DNA from: Kribbella aluminosa
GTDB lineage: Bacteria; Actinomycetota; Actinomycetes; Propionibacteriales; Kribbellaceae
Assembly: GCF_017876295.1 (NCBI RefSeq)
Contig: NZ_JAGINT010000001.1
Coordinates: 310,001 to 374,000, forward strand
Length of the DNA: 64,000 nt
Direction: 5' to 3'
The position numbers and the translations under genes are program-made. Positions within the stretch are counted from its first letter, which is position 1. The number at the start of each line of letters is the position of its first letter. Positions 16,892 to 26,484 of the stretch are shown piece after piece. Under the pieces are notes generated by a model. It did no database searches, was not told where the DNA came from, and saw only the letters and a program-made list of their open reading frames with translations.

Positions 16892-17953
16892 TTACACGGG
16901 GTAGGTGTGGACCTCGGTGGCTTTGAGGGTGGTGTGGAGGCGCTGGCCGGGGGTGAGGCGGAGGTCGGCCACTGCGGCGGGGGTGATGTCTGCGAGGAGA
17001 TCGGCGGGGCCGGCGGGCGCGGCGTCCAGACGGATGCGGACCGTGTGTGCATGCTGTTCGATGCCGGTGACAACGGCCGGCCAGGTGTTGCGGGGGCTGC
17101 CGGCGGGTGCGGTCGGGTAGAGGCTCACCGCGGTCGGCGGGAAGGCCACGTGGACCGCTCCTGTTGCCGGCTCCGCGAGCGTGATGGAGCCGCCTTCGGC
17201 CAGCGTGACGGTGGTGCCGGCCGCGGTGCCCTGGTAGAGGTTGAGGCCTACGAGCTGGGCTACGTAGTCGGTGCGTGGACGGTGCGCAACCTCGGTGGGT
17301 TTGCCTTCCTGGACCAGCTGGCCGTTCTCGATGATGACCAGGCGGTCTGCGAGCACCATGGCGTCCAGGGGGTCGTGTGTGACCAGCAGGGTGCGGCCCT
17401 CGAAGCGGGAGAGGTGCTGGCCGAGCTCCGCGCGGACGTGCAGCGTCGTACTGGCGTCCAGTGCGGCCAGGGGCTCGTCGAGGAGTAGCACCTCCGGCTC
17501 TGTGGCCAGGGCTCGTGCCAGCGCTACCCGTTGGGCCTGACCGCCGGACAGCGCGCGGGGGCGGGTACGGGCGTACTCCGACAGGCCGACGATCTCCAGC
17601 CACCGGGCAGCCTCCGTACGGGCAGTCTGCTTCTCCACGCCGCGGGCACGGAGACCGAACGCGACGTTCTCCAAGGAACTCAGGTGGTTGAACAGCAGGT
17701 AGTCCTGGAACACCACGCCGATCGGCCGACGGTCCGGCGTACGGAAGGTACGCGGCGGCGCGTCCCACACATCGGAGTCCAGTGCGATGCGTCCACCGTC
17801 CAGTGCGAGTAGCCCGGAGATCGCACGCAGAGCGGTGGTCTTGCCGGCGCCGTTCGGTCCAAGAAGCGCGACAACCTCACCCGGCTCGACAACCAGGTCC
17901 AGGGCGAGGCCAAAGGCGCCGCGGCGTACTCGCAGGTCGGCGTGCAGGGTCAT
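16892..17953 (-). CDS. modC: Molybdate ABC transporter ATP-binding protein ModC
   Basis: A 353-residue ATPase that powers molybdate import. Walker A is GPNGAGKTT (residues 32-40), the signature LSGGQAQRVALARALA, Walker B VLLLDEPLAALD and the switch VTHD. The C-terminal third is a TOBE-like region (RITLGQRLHTTLKA type) as in ModC proteins. The start at 17953 is chosen because the ATG overlaps the modB stop (ATGA); an open frame further upstream belongs to modB DNA. It is the last gene of the regulator-modA-modB-modC operon. Confidence 0.93.
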   Translation of the reverse strand: MTLHADLRVRRGAFGLALDLVVEPGEVVALLGPNGAGKTTALRAISGLLALDGGRIALDSDVWDAPPRTFRTPDRRPIGVVFQDYLLFNHLSSLENVAFGLRARGVEKQTARTEAARWLEIVGLSEYARTRPRALSGGQAQRVALARALATEPEVLLLDEPLAALDASTTLHVRAELGQHLSRFEGRTLLVTHDPLDAMVLADRLVIIENGQLVQEGKPTEVAHRPRTDYVAQLVGLNLYQGTAAGTTVTLAEGGSITLAEPATGAVHVAFPPTAVSLYPTAPAGSPRNTWPAVVTGIEQHAHTVRIRLDAAPAGPADLLADITPAAVADLRLTPGQRLHTTLKATEVHTYPV

Positions 17954-18756
17954 CGCAGCCCACTGATCCAGCGCTCGCGCAGCGACGCCAGTACGACGAC
18001 CGAGACGAGCAGGAGGACCAGACTGAGTACGACGGCGATGTCGGGGTCGGTCTCCAACGCCAGGTAGACGGCGAGCGGCATGGTCGTCGTACGCCCCGGG
18101 AAGTTGCCCGCGAACGTAATAGTGGCGCCGAACTCGCCCAGCGCCCGCGCCCAGCACAACACCATGCCGGCAACCACACCCGGCGCGATCGACGGCAGCG
18201 TCACGCGCCGGAACGTCGTCCAGCGGCCCGCCCCGAGTGTCGCGGCCGCCTCCTCGTACCGCGGGTCCGCTGCGCGCAGGGCACCCTCCACCGAGATCAC
18301 CAGGAACGGCATGGCCACGAACGCCTCAGCGACGACCACACCGGCCGTTGTGAACGGCAAGGAGATCCCGAACCAGGAGTCGAGGTACTGACCAACCAGC
18401 CCACGTCGCCCGAGCACCAGCAGCAGAGCAACACCGCCGACGACCGGCGGTAGAACCAGGGGCACTGTTACGAAGGCCCTGATGACACTGCGCCCCGGCA
18501 GGCCGCCTCTGGCGAGCAGCCACGCCAGCGGGACGCCCAGCAGTACACACAATGCAGTTGCGGAGGTAGCGCAGACCAGTGACAGCCGCAGCGCTTGCCA
18601 GACGTCAGCGCTGAACAGCCGCGCCGGGAGCGTCGACCAGGGAGCCTGCGTGAGCAGACCGATCAGCGGGACGAGAAGGAACGCCAGTCCGAGCAATGCA
18701 GGTAGCAGGAGTGCGAGGGGCAGTCGCCCTGTCGTACTCCTGCCACGGCGGCTCAC
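17950..18756 (-). CDS. modB: Molybdate ABC transporter permease ModB
   Basis: A 268-residue inner-membrane permease from a GTG start that overlaps the modA stop (GTGA). It has about six transmembrane helices and the cytoplasmic EAA loop (EEAAATLGAGRWTTFRRVTLP), which docks onto ModC. The WARALGEFGATITFAGN segment is typical of ModB/CysT permeases. It forms the channel for molybdate delivered by ModA. Confidence 0.93.
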   Translation of the reverse strand: MSRRGRSTTGRLPLALLLPALLGLAFLLVPLIGLLTQAPWSTLPARLFSADVWQALRLSLVCATSATALCVLLGVPLAWLLARGGLPGRSVIRAFVTVPLVLPPVVGGVALLLVLGRRGLVGQYLDSWFGISLPFTTAGVVVAEAFVAMPFLVISVEGALRAADPRYEEAAATLGAGRWTTFRRVTLPSIAPGVVAGMVLCWARALGEFGATITFAGNFPGRTTTMPLAVYLALETDPDIAVVLSLVLLLVSVVVLASLRERWISGLR

Positions 18757-19535
18757 GGTGCGTCGAAGCCCGCGGCGGTCAGGACCGCCTTGCCCTTGTC
18801 CGACAGCACGTAGTCGACGAACGCCTTCGCACCGTCGGGGTTCGGTGCCTTGGTCAGCGTGGCGATCGGATACTCGTTGACCGCCTTGCTCGCCTCCGGG
18901 AACTCGATGCCCTCGACCTTGTCCTTGGCCGACAGTACGTCGGTCTTGTAGACCAGGGCCGCGTCGACCTCGTCGAGGCTGACCTTGGTGAGTGCCGCCT
19001 TCACGTCCTTCTCCAGGGTGTCCGGCTGGGCGGTGAGCCCGGCGGCCTTGAACACCTTCTGCGCGGCCGCACCGCACGGCACCTCAGGGGCGCACAGGGC
19101 GATCTTCTTGCTCTTGTCGGTGAAGTCCTTCAGGCCGGTGATGTGGCCCGGGTTGCCCTTCGGTACGGCGATCTCCAGGGTGTTCTTCACGAACGTGGTC
19201 GGCGTGTTCCTGTCCGTCACCTGGTCCATGTTCTTCGGCGCGGCGGAGGCGAACACGTCGGCCGGCGCGCCCTTGTTGATCTGCTGCGCGAGCGCCGAGC
19301 TGGCGTCGAAGCTGAAGGTCACCTTCACGCCGGGGTGCGCGGCCTCGAAGTCCTTGCCCAACTGGGTGAACGTCCCGGTCAGCGACGCGGCGGCGAACAC
19401 GTTGATCTCACCGGACAACGACGGCGTACCGGAGGCCGAGGGCGACGTGGACGAGGCCGGAGTGTTGCTCCCGCACCCGGCGAGGGCGAAGGCGGCGACA
19501 GCAGCCAGGGCGGCGAACGCGGTACGGCGGAACAT
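18753..19535 (-). CDS. modA: Molybdate-binding lipoprotein ModA
   Basis: A 260-residue periplasmic-type binding protein anchored as a lipoprotein: the signal ends in LAGC with Cys21, followed by a Ser/Thr-rich tether. The mature part shows the ModA pattern INVFAAASLTGTFTQLGKDFEAAHPG and PADVFASAAPKNMDQV, and a C-terminal AKAFVDYVLSDKGKAVLTAAGF, all typical of oxyanion-binding ModA. The gene overlaps both neighbours by one to four bases, indicating a tight operon. Confidence 0.94.
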   Translation of the reverse strand: MFRRTAFAALAAVAAFALAGCGSNTPASSTSPSASGTPSLSGEINVFAAASLTGTFTQLGKDFEAAHPGVKVTFSFDASSALAQQINKGAPADVFASAAPKNMDQVTDRNTPTTFVKNTLEIAVPKGNPGHITGLKDFTDKSKKIALCAPEVPCGAAAQKVFKAAGLTAQPDTLEKDVKAALTKVSLDEVDAALVYKTDVLSAKDKVEGIEFPEASKAVNEYPIATLTKAPNPDGAKAFVDYVLSDKGKAVLTAAGFDAP

Positions 19536-19942
19536 CAGGCCTCCGGGATCTCGACGACGACATGGGTGGACTTGATCGAGGCGACCGCGATCACGCCGGG
19601 CTCCAGTCCGAGCTCGTCGGCGGCCTCGCGGCTCATCAGCGACACGACCCGGAACGGCCCGGCCTGCAGCTCGACCTGCGCCATCACACCGTCCTTGAGC
19701 ACCCGGGTGACGATCCCGCGCATCCGGTTCCGCGCCGAGGCGGCGGTGGTGTTCCCGGGCTCCGGGGAGTCCGCCAGCTCCTGGGCGAACACGGCGAGCG
19801 CTTGCCCGGCGATCGCCATCCGGCCGTTCTCCTGCTGCGACGGCAGCCGGCCCTGATCGATCCAGCGGCGCACCGTGTCGTCACTGACGCCCAGGAGCGC
19901 GGCCGCCTCACTTACCCGCAAACTCGGCACGGTAGACAGCAT
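19535..19942 (-). CDS. HTH (MerR/excisionase-like) plus TOBE/Mop-domain molybdenum regulator
   Basis: A 135-residue protein. The N-terminal winged HTH (LRVSEAAALLGVSDDTVRRWIDQGRLPS) is of the MerR/excisionase type, and the C-terminal half is a TOBE/Mop domain (NRMRGIVTRVLKDGVMAQVELQAGPFRVVSLMSREAADELGL) that binds molybdate or tungstate. The fusion functions like a compact ModE: metal-bound protein should repress the mod genes. Its stop overlaps the modA ATG by one base, so it is the first gene of the operon and probably autoregulated. An 88-bp gap separates it from the divergent acyl-CoA dehydrogenase gene. Confidence 0.88.
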   Translation of the reverse strand: MLSTVPSLRVSEAAALLGVSDDTVRRWIDQGRLPSQQENGRMAIAGQALAVFAQELADSPEPGNTTAASARNRMRGIVTRVLKDGVMAQVELQAGPFRVVSLMSREAADELGLEPGVIAVASIKSTHVVVEIPEA

Positions 19943-20030
19943 ACTTCCGCGGATACGGATTGATGCCAGCTTTTCCACAGTCACGGATCGGTGACGGAAA
20001 GTGGGGGTGAATCCTCGTAAGTTAAAGGGC

Positions 20031-21953
20031 ATGAGGACAACGGCGATGCGAGACCACCTGGACGGGCCGCACAAGGCGGCGCGGGACGCCGTGCGGGCCG
20101 CCTTGGCCGCGCACGCCGAGATGAAGGACCTGGCGGTGCAGTTGCCGCCGGACGAGTACCGGGACAAGGTTCTCGAGCTGTTGCTGGAGTCGGCCGCGGC
20201 CGGGCTGCCCGCGCGCGGATACCCGAAGGAGTACGGCGGGGCGGCGGACCTCGGCGGCTTCATCGCGGCCTTCGAGACACTGGCCTTCGGCGACCTGTCG
20301 CTGATGGTCAAGGCCGGTGTGCAGTTCGGGCTGTTCGCCGGCGCGATCCTGCACCTCGGCACCGAGCGGCACCACGAGCGGTATCTGGCGGACGCGATCA
20401 GCGGGCGGCTGCTCGGCTGCTTCGCGATGACCGAGACCGGCCACGGGTCGAATGTCCAGGCTCTCGGCACGACGGCGACGTACGACGGGGTGACGGGAGA
20501 GTTCGTCGTGCACACGCCGACCGGTGCGGCGCGCAAGGACTACATCGGGAACGCGGCCCGGCACGGGCGGATGGCGGCCGTGTTCGCGCAGCTCGTGGTC
20601 GGCGGCGAGAGCCATGGGGTGCACTGCCTGCTGGTCCCGATCCGGGACGCCGACGGCGCGGTGCTGCCCGGCGTGACGCTGTCGGACTGCGGACCGAAGC
20701 TCGGGCTGAACGGTGTGGACAACGGGCGGATCGTCTTCGACCACGTCCGGGTGCCGCGGGACGCGCTGCTGGACAGGTATGCCCAGGTCGATGCTGACGG
20801 CAACTACAGCAGCCCGATCGAGAACCCGGACCGACGGTTCTTCACGATGCTCGGGACGCTCGTGCAGGGCCGGGTGTCGGTCGGTGGCGCGGCGATCAAC
20901 GCGAGCAAGGTGGCGCTCACGATCGCGATCCGGTACGGCGCACAACGCCGGCAGTTCGGGGCGCCGGGGAGCAGCGAGGAGACCGTGCTGCTCGACTACC
21001 GGATGCACCAGCGCCGACTGTTGCCGCTGCTCGCCCGGACGTACGCGCTGCACTTCGCGCAGGCCGAGCTGGTCGAGGAGTTCGCCCGGGTGTTCACCGA
21101 CGATCGCGGAGAGCACGACAGGCGGGCGCTGGAGGCTCAGGCGGCCGGGACGAAGGCACTCGGCACCTGGCACGCGACCGAGACGATCCAGCTCTGCCGG
21201 GAGGCCTGCGGCGGAGCGGGCTACCTCTCGGAGAACCGGCTGGCCACGCTGAAGGCGGACACCGACGTCTTCACCACCTTCGAGGGCGACAACACCGTCC
21301 TGCTGCAACTGGTGGCGAAGGGCCTGCTGACCGACTACCGGCGGTCGTTCGGCGAGCTGGACCCGTTGGGTACGGCGCGGTTCGTGGCGGCGCAGGCGGT
21401 GGAGATCGCGGTCGAGAAGGCGGCGCTCCGCCCGTTGATCGAGCGGCTCCGGGACGTCGTACCGAACCGGAGCGACGCCGGGGATCCGGACGCCGGGCTG
21501 CGGGACGACGCCTACCACTCGGGACTGCTCCGCTATCGCGAGGAGCACATGCTGTCCGGGGTGGCGCGGCGGCTGAAGGCCGGGGTCGACGCCGGGGACG
21601 ATGCGTTCGACGTGTTCAACCGGTGCCAGGACCACGTGATCGCGGCCGGCCGGGCGCATGTGGACCGGGTGGTGCTGGAGGCGTTCCAGTCCGCCGTGCA
21701 GAACGCGCCGGACGAGATCCGGCCGGCGCTGCAGGACCTGTACGACCTGCATGCCCTGGTGACGATCGAGTCGGAGCGCGCCTGGTACCTCGAACACGGC
21801 CGGCTCTCACCGGGCCGCTCGAAGGCGATCACCGCCCTGGTCAACGAGCTGTGCGCGGTAATCCGCCCGGTCGCGGTCGACCTGGTCGACGCGTTCGGCG
21901 TACCGGGCGCGGCGGTGGATGTGCCCATCGTTGTACCGTCACTGCATGAGTGA
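20031..21953 (+). CDS. Acyl-CoA dehydrogenase / acyl-CoA oxidase-like flavoenzyme
   Basis: About 640 residues, starting at the ATG at 20031 with AAAGGG just upstream. The dehydrogenase core has the signature CFAMTETGHGSNVQALGTTA (FAD/substrate loop), GPKLGLNGVDNGRIVFDHVRVPR, and CREACGGAGYLSENRL with TFEGDNTVLL near the end, followed by an extra helical C-terminal region as in long acyl-CoA oxidases. It oxidises an acyl-CoA to the enoyl-CoA with FAD in the cytosol. The substrate chain is unknown. The ATG of the next gene lies 8 bp before its end, so the two are coupled. Confidence 0.93.
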   Translation: MRTTAMRDHLDGPHKAARDAVRAALAAHAEMKDLAVQLPPDEYRDKVLELLLESAAAGLPARGYPKEYGGAADLGGFIAAFETLAFGDLSLMVKAGVQFGLFAGAILHLGTERHHERYLADAISGRLLGCFAMTETGHGSNVQALGTTATYDGVTGEFVVHTPTGAARKDYIGNAARHGRMAAVFAQLVVGGESHGVHCLLVPIRDADGAVLPGVTLSDCGPKLGLNGVDNGRIVFDHVRVPRDALLDRYAQVDADGNYSSPIENPDRRFFTMLGTLVQGRVSVGGAAINASKVALTIAIRYGAQRRQFGAPGSSEETVLLDYRMHQRRLLPLLARTYALHFAQAELVEEFARVFTDDRGEHDRRALEAQAAGTKALGTWHATETIQLCREACGGAGYLSENRLATLKADTDVFTTFEGDNTVLLQLVAKGLLTDYRRSFGELDPLGTARFVAAQAVEIAVEKAALRPLIERLRDVVPNRSDAGDPDAGLRDDAYHSGLLRYREEHMLSGVARRLKAGVDAGDDAFDVFNRCQDHVIAAGRAHVDRVVLEAFQSAVQNAPDEIRPALQDLYDLHALVTIESERAWYLEHGRLSPGRSKAITALVNELCAVIRPVAVDLVDAFGVPGAAVDVPIVVPSLHE

Positions 21954-22584
21954 GTCGATCGAACCCGCGTCGGCTGCCGAGGCCGCCCGTGAACTCGCCC
22001 GGGTGTTGCTGGAGCAGGCGGATGCTCTGGACCTGCACGACCTGCGGGCGACCGCCGCGATCGAGAGCGTCCGGGTGCAGGCCCGGGCGCTGGCGGACGC
22101 CGTACACGAACGCGGATGGGGCGACATCTTCCTCGGGATCGACTCGTACGACCGCGACGAGCTGGACGACCTGCCCCTCGGCCCCGACGACTTCGACGAT
22201 CCCGCCGACTACCGGGAGATCGTCGAGGGCAACGCACTGGACGACCTGGACGATCTCGAGGAGCCGCTGCTACCGGAGAACGGCCTGCGGCTCAGCTACC
22301 AGGCGCGCTACGACTACGTGGTGACCGACCCGGACGCCTTCGTGCGGTACGTGCGCAGCCGGGCGGAGGACGCCCCGGACGACGCGCTGACCGACGACGC
22401 CGTCGACGACATCGAGGACGCCCAGTCGGCGTTCGAGCTGCTCTGCTACCTGGACGGCATGGGCTCGAAGGCGTACGAGTCGTTCGGCCTGATCCCGGGC
22501 GGCGGCGAGGAGTCCCACAAGATCGTCCAGTTCTCCCTCTGGGACCTGGACCCGACCCGGCGCGACGACACCTACCCGTACTGA
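21946..22584 (+). CDS. Acidic protein of unknown function
   Basis: A 212-residue soluble protein beginning at an ATG inside the end of the acyl-CoA dehydrogenase gene. Asp/Glu residues are very abundant (RDELDDLPLGPDDFDDP, LDDLDDLEEPLLPE, TDDAVDDIEDAQ). The C-terminal part has SAFELLCYLDGMGSKAYESFGLIPGGGEE, followed by a possible strand. I do not recognise the family. The translational coupling suggests expression with the dehydrogenase, but the role is unknown. Confidence 0.7.
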   Translation: MSESIEPASAAEAARELARVLLEQADALDLHDLRATAAIESVRVQARALADAVHERGWGDIFLGIDSYDRDELDDLPLGPDDFDDPADYREIVEGNALDDLDDLEEPLLPENGLRLSYQARYDYVVTDPDAFVRYVRSRAEDAPDDALTDDAVDDIEDAQSAFELLCYLDGMGSKAYESFGLIPGGGEESHKIVQFSLWDLDPTRRDDTYPY

Positions 22585-23096
22585 AACCTGCCCGAACCGG
22601 AACCTGCCCGAACCGGAAAACCGCCCGCTGTGCTGGTCCCCAGCAGCACCAGTACAGCGGACGGTCTCCAGAAAGAAACGCCGACCGCGTCGGGTGTTGG
22701 TCGCCACCTCACTGGCGACCAACACCCCACCGACACGGTCGGCGTCCTGCTGTTGCCCCGAGAGGGCAGTGGCCCGAAGGAGGGCGGGCCCGAGACCCAT
22801 TCCGCGGCCGGCAGGGGAGGTACAGTCCGGTCGCGGACGGGAGTGCATCGGAACCACCTGGACCCAGTACCGGCGACCCGTCCGTCGCCGACATGAGAAA
22901 ACTGTCATGCGGCCCGGGGTACCGGGAATCCTCCGGTTCAAACATTTGCATTGCCTTTGAAGTAAGCAACGCTCAGTAAAACTTCCTTCACTTTCCGTAG
23001 ATATGTTGCCTGCTGCAACAACAATGCTCTGGGCAAGTGGTCAGACTTTCAGCAGCTCGACGACCGCCTGCACCCGCCGGGGGGCGTCGTCGCCGG
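22585..23096. other. Non-coding stretch with two strong hairpins between convergent genes
   Basis: No convincing gene. It holds a direct repeat CCTGCCCGAACCGGAA (two copies from 22588), a hairpin at 22625-22660 (CCGCTGT/ACAGCGG with inner CTGGT/ACCAG), and a 15-bp perfect stem at 22692-22727. The right end (22900-23040) is markedly AT-richer. A short minus-strand frame ending at 23041 (tail reading DDAPRRVQAVVELLKV) looks protein-like but has no start or ribosome site and could be a remnant. Confidence 0.6.
22692..22727. terminator. Perfect 15-bp stem hairpin, likely bidirectional terminator
   Basis: GGGTGTTGGTCGCCA (22692-22706) and TGGCGACCAACACCC (22713-22727) are exact inverted copies with a 6-nt loop. 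It stands between the acidic-protein gene and fbiC, which converge. No U-tract follows in either direction. Confidence 0.65.
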
Positions 23097-25769
23097 TCAG
23101 GCGAGTTCGAGCTCGGTCGCCGGGCGGGCCGGGACCTCGCCGTACGTCGTGGTGCGCTGCCGCGCCGGGCGGCCGGCGGCGTCCGCCATCGCGGTGAGTT
23201 CGGCGATCGACTTGCGGCTGCCGTGCTTGGAGCCGGCCATCCGGCTGATGGTCTCCTCCATCAGCGTGCCGCCGATATCGTTCACGCCGCCGTTCAGGAC
23301 CGCGACGCAGCCGTCGACGCCGAGCTTCACCCAGGAGCACTGGATGTTGTCGATCCGGCCGTGCAGCATGATCCGCGCCATCGCGTGCACTGCCCGGTTC
23401 TCGTCGTACGTCGGGCCGGGGCGGGCGATGCCGGCCAGGTAGATCGGCGAGTTCTGGTGGATGAACGGCAGCAGCACGAACTCGGTGAAGCCGCCGGTCT
23501 GGTCCTGCACCGCCGCGATCGTGCGCAGGTGCTGCACCCAGTGGTGCGGGGCGTCCACGTGGCCGTACATCATCGTCGAGCTGGACGGCAGGCCGACGCG
23601 GTGCGCGGTACTGATCACCTCGATCCAGCTTGCCGTCGGCAACTTTCCCTTGGTGAGGATCCAGCGGACGTCGTCGTCGAGGATCTCGGCCGCGGTACCC
23701 GGGATGCTGTCCAGGCCGGCCTCCTTCACCGAGATCAGGAACTCCTCGATGGACAGGCCGGTACGGACCGAGCCGTTGATGATCTCCATCGGCGAGTAGG
23801 CGTGCACGTGCATGTCCGGGACCCGGTCCTTCACCGCGCGGACCAGGTCGGCGTACGCCGTACCGGGGAGGTCGGGGTGGATACCGCCCTGCATGCAGAC
23901 CTCGGTCGCGCCGATCACCCAGGCTTCCTCGGCGCGCTGCCCGACCTCGTCCATCGAGAGCGAGTAGGCGTCGGCGTCCGTACGCCGCTGCGCGAACGCG
24001 CAGAACCGGCAGCCGGTGTAGCAGACGTTGGTGAAGTTGATGTTCCGGTTCACCACATACGTGACGTCGTCCCCGACCGTCGCCTTCCGCAACCCGTCGG
24101 CAATCCGCGCCAACTCGTCCAGCGCAGCCCCGCTGACCGTCATCAGAGTCAACGCCTGCGCGTCCGAAAGCCCCGCCGGATCCCGCTCCGCCGCAGACAG
24201 CGCAGCCTTCACCTCAGCCGAGATCCGCTCCGGAGCGACCCCTCCCCCCAAGGAGGAGTGGGCGTCGCCCGCGGCAAGGGTCCCCCCGCCGGGAGCGGCT
24301 GCTGTCTCGGGGGAGGTGGCGGCGGCATTCGCTCCGAGGGAGGGGGCGCCGCCCGTAGCCTCCGTCCCCCCAGCAACTGCGGCTGCTTCGGTGGTGCGGC
24401 GGGCGGCTACGTCTTCTCGGAGGGCGTCCCAGTCGCCGTAGGCGGCGTCGAAGTCGGAGCGGGTTTCGGTCCGGCGGCCTTCGGTGTCGATGGCTGTGTG
24501 CAGGTCGGTGCGACCGACGCTGTCCCAGCCGCCGTCCGGCTCCTGCCACGGGAGGCCGACGGGCATGGCGGACTCGTCGGCCAGGCCGGTTTCCGGGTCG
24601 ACGAGCGCCTCGACGTGGGCGATCAGCCGCGGGTCGAGCCACGGCTCGCGCAGGTACTCCGGGTGCGCGGTCAACCGCTCCCGCAACACGAACCCGGCGT
24701 CGGCGGTCACCTTCGCCAGGTCGTCGATCTGCGGCCACGGCCGCTCCGGATTCACGTGATCGGGCGTCAACGGCGACACCCCACCGAAGTCGTCGACGCC
24801 GGCATCCAGCAACAGCCGGCACTCACCCAGATCGACGAGGTTCGGCGGCGCCTGCACCCGCACCCGCGACCCGAGCACGATCCGCGTCGTGGCGATCGCC
24901 GCCAGCCACTCGTCCAGCGGTACGTCGGCGTCGTTGCGCATCGCGGTGTCCGGCTTCACCCGGAATCCCTGGATGATGATCTCCTGCAACCCGTTGTACT
25001 GCCGCGCGATCTTCCGCAGCGCGAAAATCGATTCCGCACGTTCCGAAAGCGTTTCCCCGATCCCGATCAGCAGCCCGCTGGTGAACGGCACGTTCGACCG
25101 CCCGGCGTCCTCCAGCACCCGCAGCCGGACCGCCGGGTCCTTGTCCGGCGACCCGAAGTGCGGCTGGCCCTTCTCCTCGAACAACCGCCGCGACGTGGTC
25201 TCGAGCATCATCCCCATGCTCGGCGCGACCGGCTTCAACCGCTGCAGGTCCTGCCACGACATCACGCCCGGGTTCAGGTGCGGCAGCAACCCGGTCTCCT
25301 CGAGCACCCGGATCGCCATCGCCCGTACGTAGTCCAGCGTGCTGTCGTACCCGGCCTCCTCCAGCCACGTCCGCGCCGCGTCCCACCGCTGCTCCGGCGC
25401 GTCCCCGAGCGTGAACAGCGCCTCCTTGCAGCCCATCGCCGCACCCTGCCGCGCGATCTCCAGCACCTCGTCCGGCGACAGGTACGGCGCGTGCACCCGG
25501 CCCGGCGTGGTGGCGAACGTGCAGTAGTGGCAGCGGTCCCGGCACAGCCGCGTCAGCGGGACGAAGACCTTCTTCGAGTACGTGATCACGCCCGGCCGGC
25601 CGGCGTCGGCCAGGCCCTGGTCGCGGACCCGGGCCGCGGTCGCCATCAGCGCGGTCAGCGCGTCGCCGCTCGCGCCGAGCAGCACCTCCACCTCCGCCGG
25701 GTCGAGGGTCTTGCCGTCGTCCGCGCGCTTCAGGGCGCGTCGCATCGCAGTCGTCAGTTCAGTGGCCAC
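23097..25769 (-). CDS. fbiC: FO synthase FbiC (CofG-CofH fusion), coenzyme F420 biosynthesis
   Basis: An 890-residue protein counted from the GTG at 25769. It contains two radical-SAM halves. The CofG half has CRDRCHYC (Cys76, Cys80, Cys83). The CofH half has CYTGCRFC. Together they make 7,8-didemethyl-8-hydroxy-5-deazariboflavin from tyrosine and 5-amino-6-ribitylaminouracil, the chromophore of F420. The two halves are joined by an unusually long Ala/Gly/Thr-rich linker (DNA about 24230-24400). It stands alone here, without other F420 genes. The start was chosen because [13 protein letters not shown] is the usual N-terminus. Confidence 0.95.
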   Translation of the reverse strand: MATELTTAMRRALKRADDGKTLDPAEVEVLLGASGDALTALMATAARVRDQGLADAGRPGVITYSKKVFVPLTRLCRDRCHYCTFATTPGRVHAPYLSPDEVLEIARQGAAMGCKEALFTLGDAPEQRWDAARTWLEEAGYDSTLDYVRAMAIRVLEETGLLPHLNPGVMSWQDLQRLKPVAPSMGMMLETTSRRLFEEKGQPHFGSPDKDPAVRLRVLEDAGRSNVPFTSGLLIGIGETLSERAESIFALRKIARQYNGLQEIIIQGFRVKPDTAMRNDADVPLDEWLAAIATTRIVLGSRVRVQAPPNLVDLGECRLLLDAGVDDFGGVSPLTPDHVNPERPWPQIDDLAKVTADAGFVLRERLTAHPEYLREPWLDPRLIAHVEALVDPETGLADESAMPVGLPWQEPDGGWDSVGRTDLHTAIDTEGRRTETRSDFDAAYGDWDALREDVAARRTTEAAAVAGGTEATGGAPSLGANAAATSPETAAAPGGGTLAAGDAHSSLGGGVAPERISAEVKAALSAAERDPAGLSDAQALTLMTVSGAALDELARIADGLRKATVGDDVTYVVNRNINFTNVCYTGCRFCAFAQRRTDADAYSLSMDEVGQRAEEAWVIGATEVCMQGGIHPDLPGTAYADLVRAVKDRVPDMHVHAYSPMEIINGSVRTGLSIEEFLISVKEAGLDSIPGTAAEILDDDVRWILTKGKLPTASWIEVISTAHRVGLPSSSTMMYGHVDAPHHWVQHLRTIAAVQDQTGGFTEFVLLPFIHQNSPIYLAGIARPGPTYDENRAVHAMARIMLHGRIDNIQCSWVKLGVDGCVAVLNGGVNDIGGTLMEETISRMAGSKHGSRKSIAELTAMADAAGRPARQRTTTYGEVPARPATELELA

Positions 25770-25829
25770 GGAATCCGAGCCTAAGTTGCGGAAAACGGTT
25801 GATCCCGCGATTCCGGGCACCAAAATCAA

Positions 25830-25844
25830 TCCGTACGGACGTCC
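25830..25844. promoter_or_regulatory. Overlapping palindromes between fbiC and a TetR gene
   Basis: TCCGTACGGA (25830-25839) and GGACGTCC (25837-25844) are perfect palindromes sharing three bases, 17 bp before the TetR GTG start. The site could be the TetR gene's own operator. Short palindromes occur by chance in GC-rich DNA, so support is modest. Confidence 0.3.
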
Positions 25845-25860
25845 TGATAGTTTGCTGTTC

Positions 25861-26415
25861 GTGCAGGTCAGACAGGGTGCCGACGGCCGCCGCAGGCGCG
25901 GTGAGCAGCGCCGGAGCGAGCTGCTGACAGCAACCCTGTCCGTGATAGAACGCGACGGAGTCGCAGGTGTGAGTCATCGCGCGGTGGCCGCCGAGGCCGA
26001 TGTCTCGCTCGCCTCGATCACCTACCACTTCCCGACCCTGGACGCCCTGCTGGTCGCGGCGCTGCAGTCGGCCGCGGAGGATCTCGCCGTCGAACTGGAC
26101 GGCCGGGGGAGCGAGCTGGGAGCCCGCCCGGCCGACGAGCTGGCCCGGCTGATCGAGCACAGCGTCGTACGGCGGCGTGGCCGGACGCTGGCGCTCTACG
26201 AGCTGTACCTGTACGCGGCGCGGCGGCCCGAGCTGCGGGAGTCGGCGCGCGCGTGGCTGGAACCGTTGACCGAGATCGCGCGGACGTTCACGGCCGATCC
26301 GGAGAAGGCCCGCCTGCTGGTCGCGGCACTGGACGGCCTGCTGATGCAGGCGCTGATCGGCGCGCGGAAGGTCGACCGGCGAGAGCTCGCGGCCCTGCTC
26401 GAGGTGCTGAGGTAG
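25861..26415 (+). CDS. TetR-family transcriptional regulator
   Basis: A 184-residue regulator. The N-terminal HTH (about residues 15-60) reads [47 protein letters not shown] in overlapping parts and is classic TetR. The C-terminal domain is helical and Ala/Leu-rich. I chose the GTG at 25861; no clear Shine-Dalgarno sequence is seen, so the transcript may be leaderless. It diverges from fbiC and precedes a permease gene by about 70 bp, which makes the permease its most likely target. Confidence 0.88.
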   Translation: MQVRQGADGRRRRGEQRRSELLTATLSVIERDGVAGVSHRAVAAEADVSLASITYHFPTLDALLVAALQSAAEDLAVELDGRGSELGARPADELARLIEHSVVRRRGRTLALYELYLYAARRPELRESARAWLEPLTEIARTFTADPEKARLLVAALDGLLMQALIGARKVDRRELAALLEVLR

Positions 26416-26484
26416 CGCGGGAGCTACCCGCGGCCGGGTGCGCAGGCCAGCGTACGGCGCGGCTCCGGGCGGTTGGCTGGACGA

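Noticed and set aside
16299..17073. Several open frames in the gap upstream of lanKC
   Set aside because: They lack ribosome sites and motifs, overlap each other in different frames, and have the biased composition of chance frames.
20022..21797. Long minus-strand open frame opposite the acyl-CoA dehydrogenase
   Set aside because: Antisense shadow with biased composition and no ribosome site; the plus-strand gene has clear family motifs.
23037..25784. Very long plus-strand open frame (915 codons) opposite fbiC
   Set aside because: Antisense of a gene with two intact radical-SAM motifs; composition is Arg/His/Gln/Pro-rich and no domain is visible.
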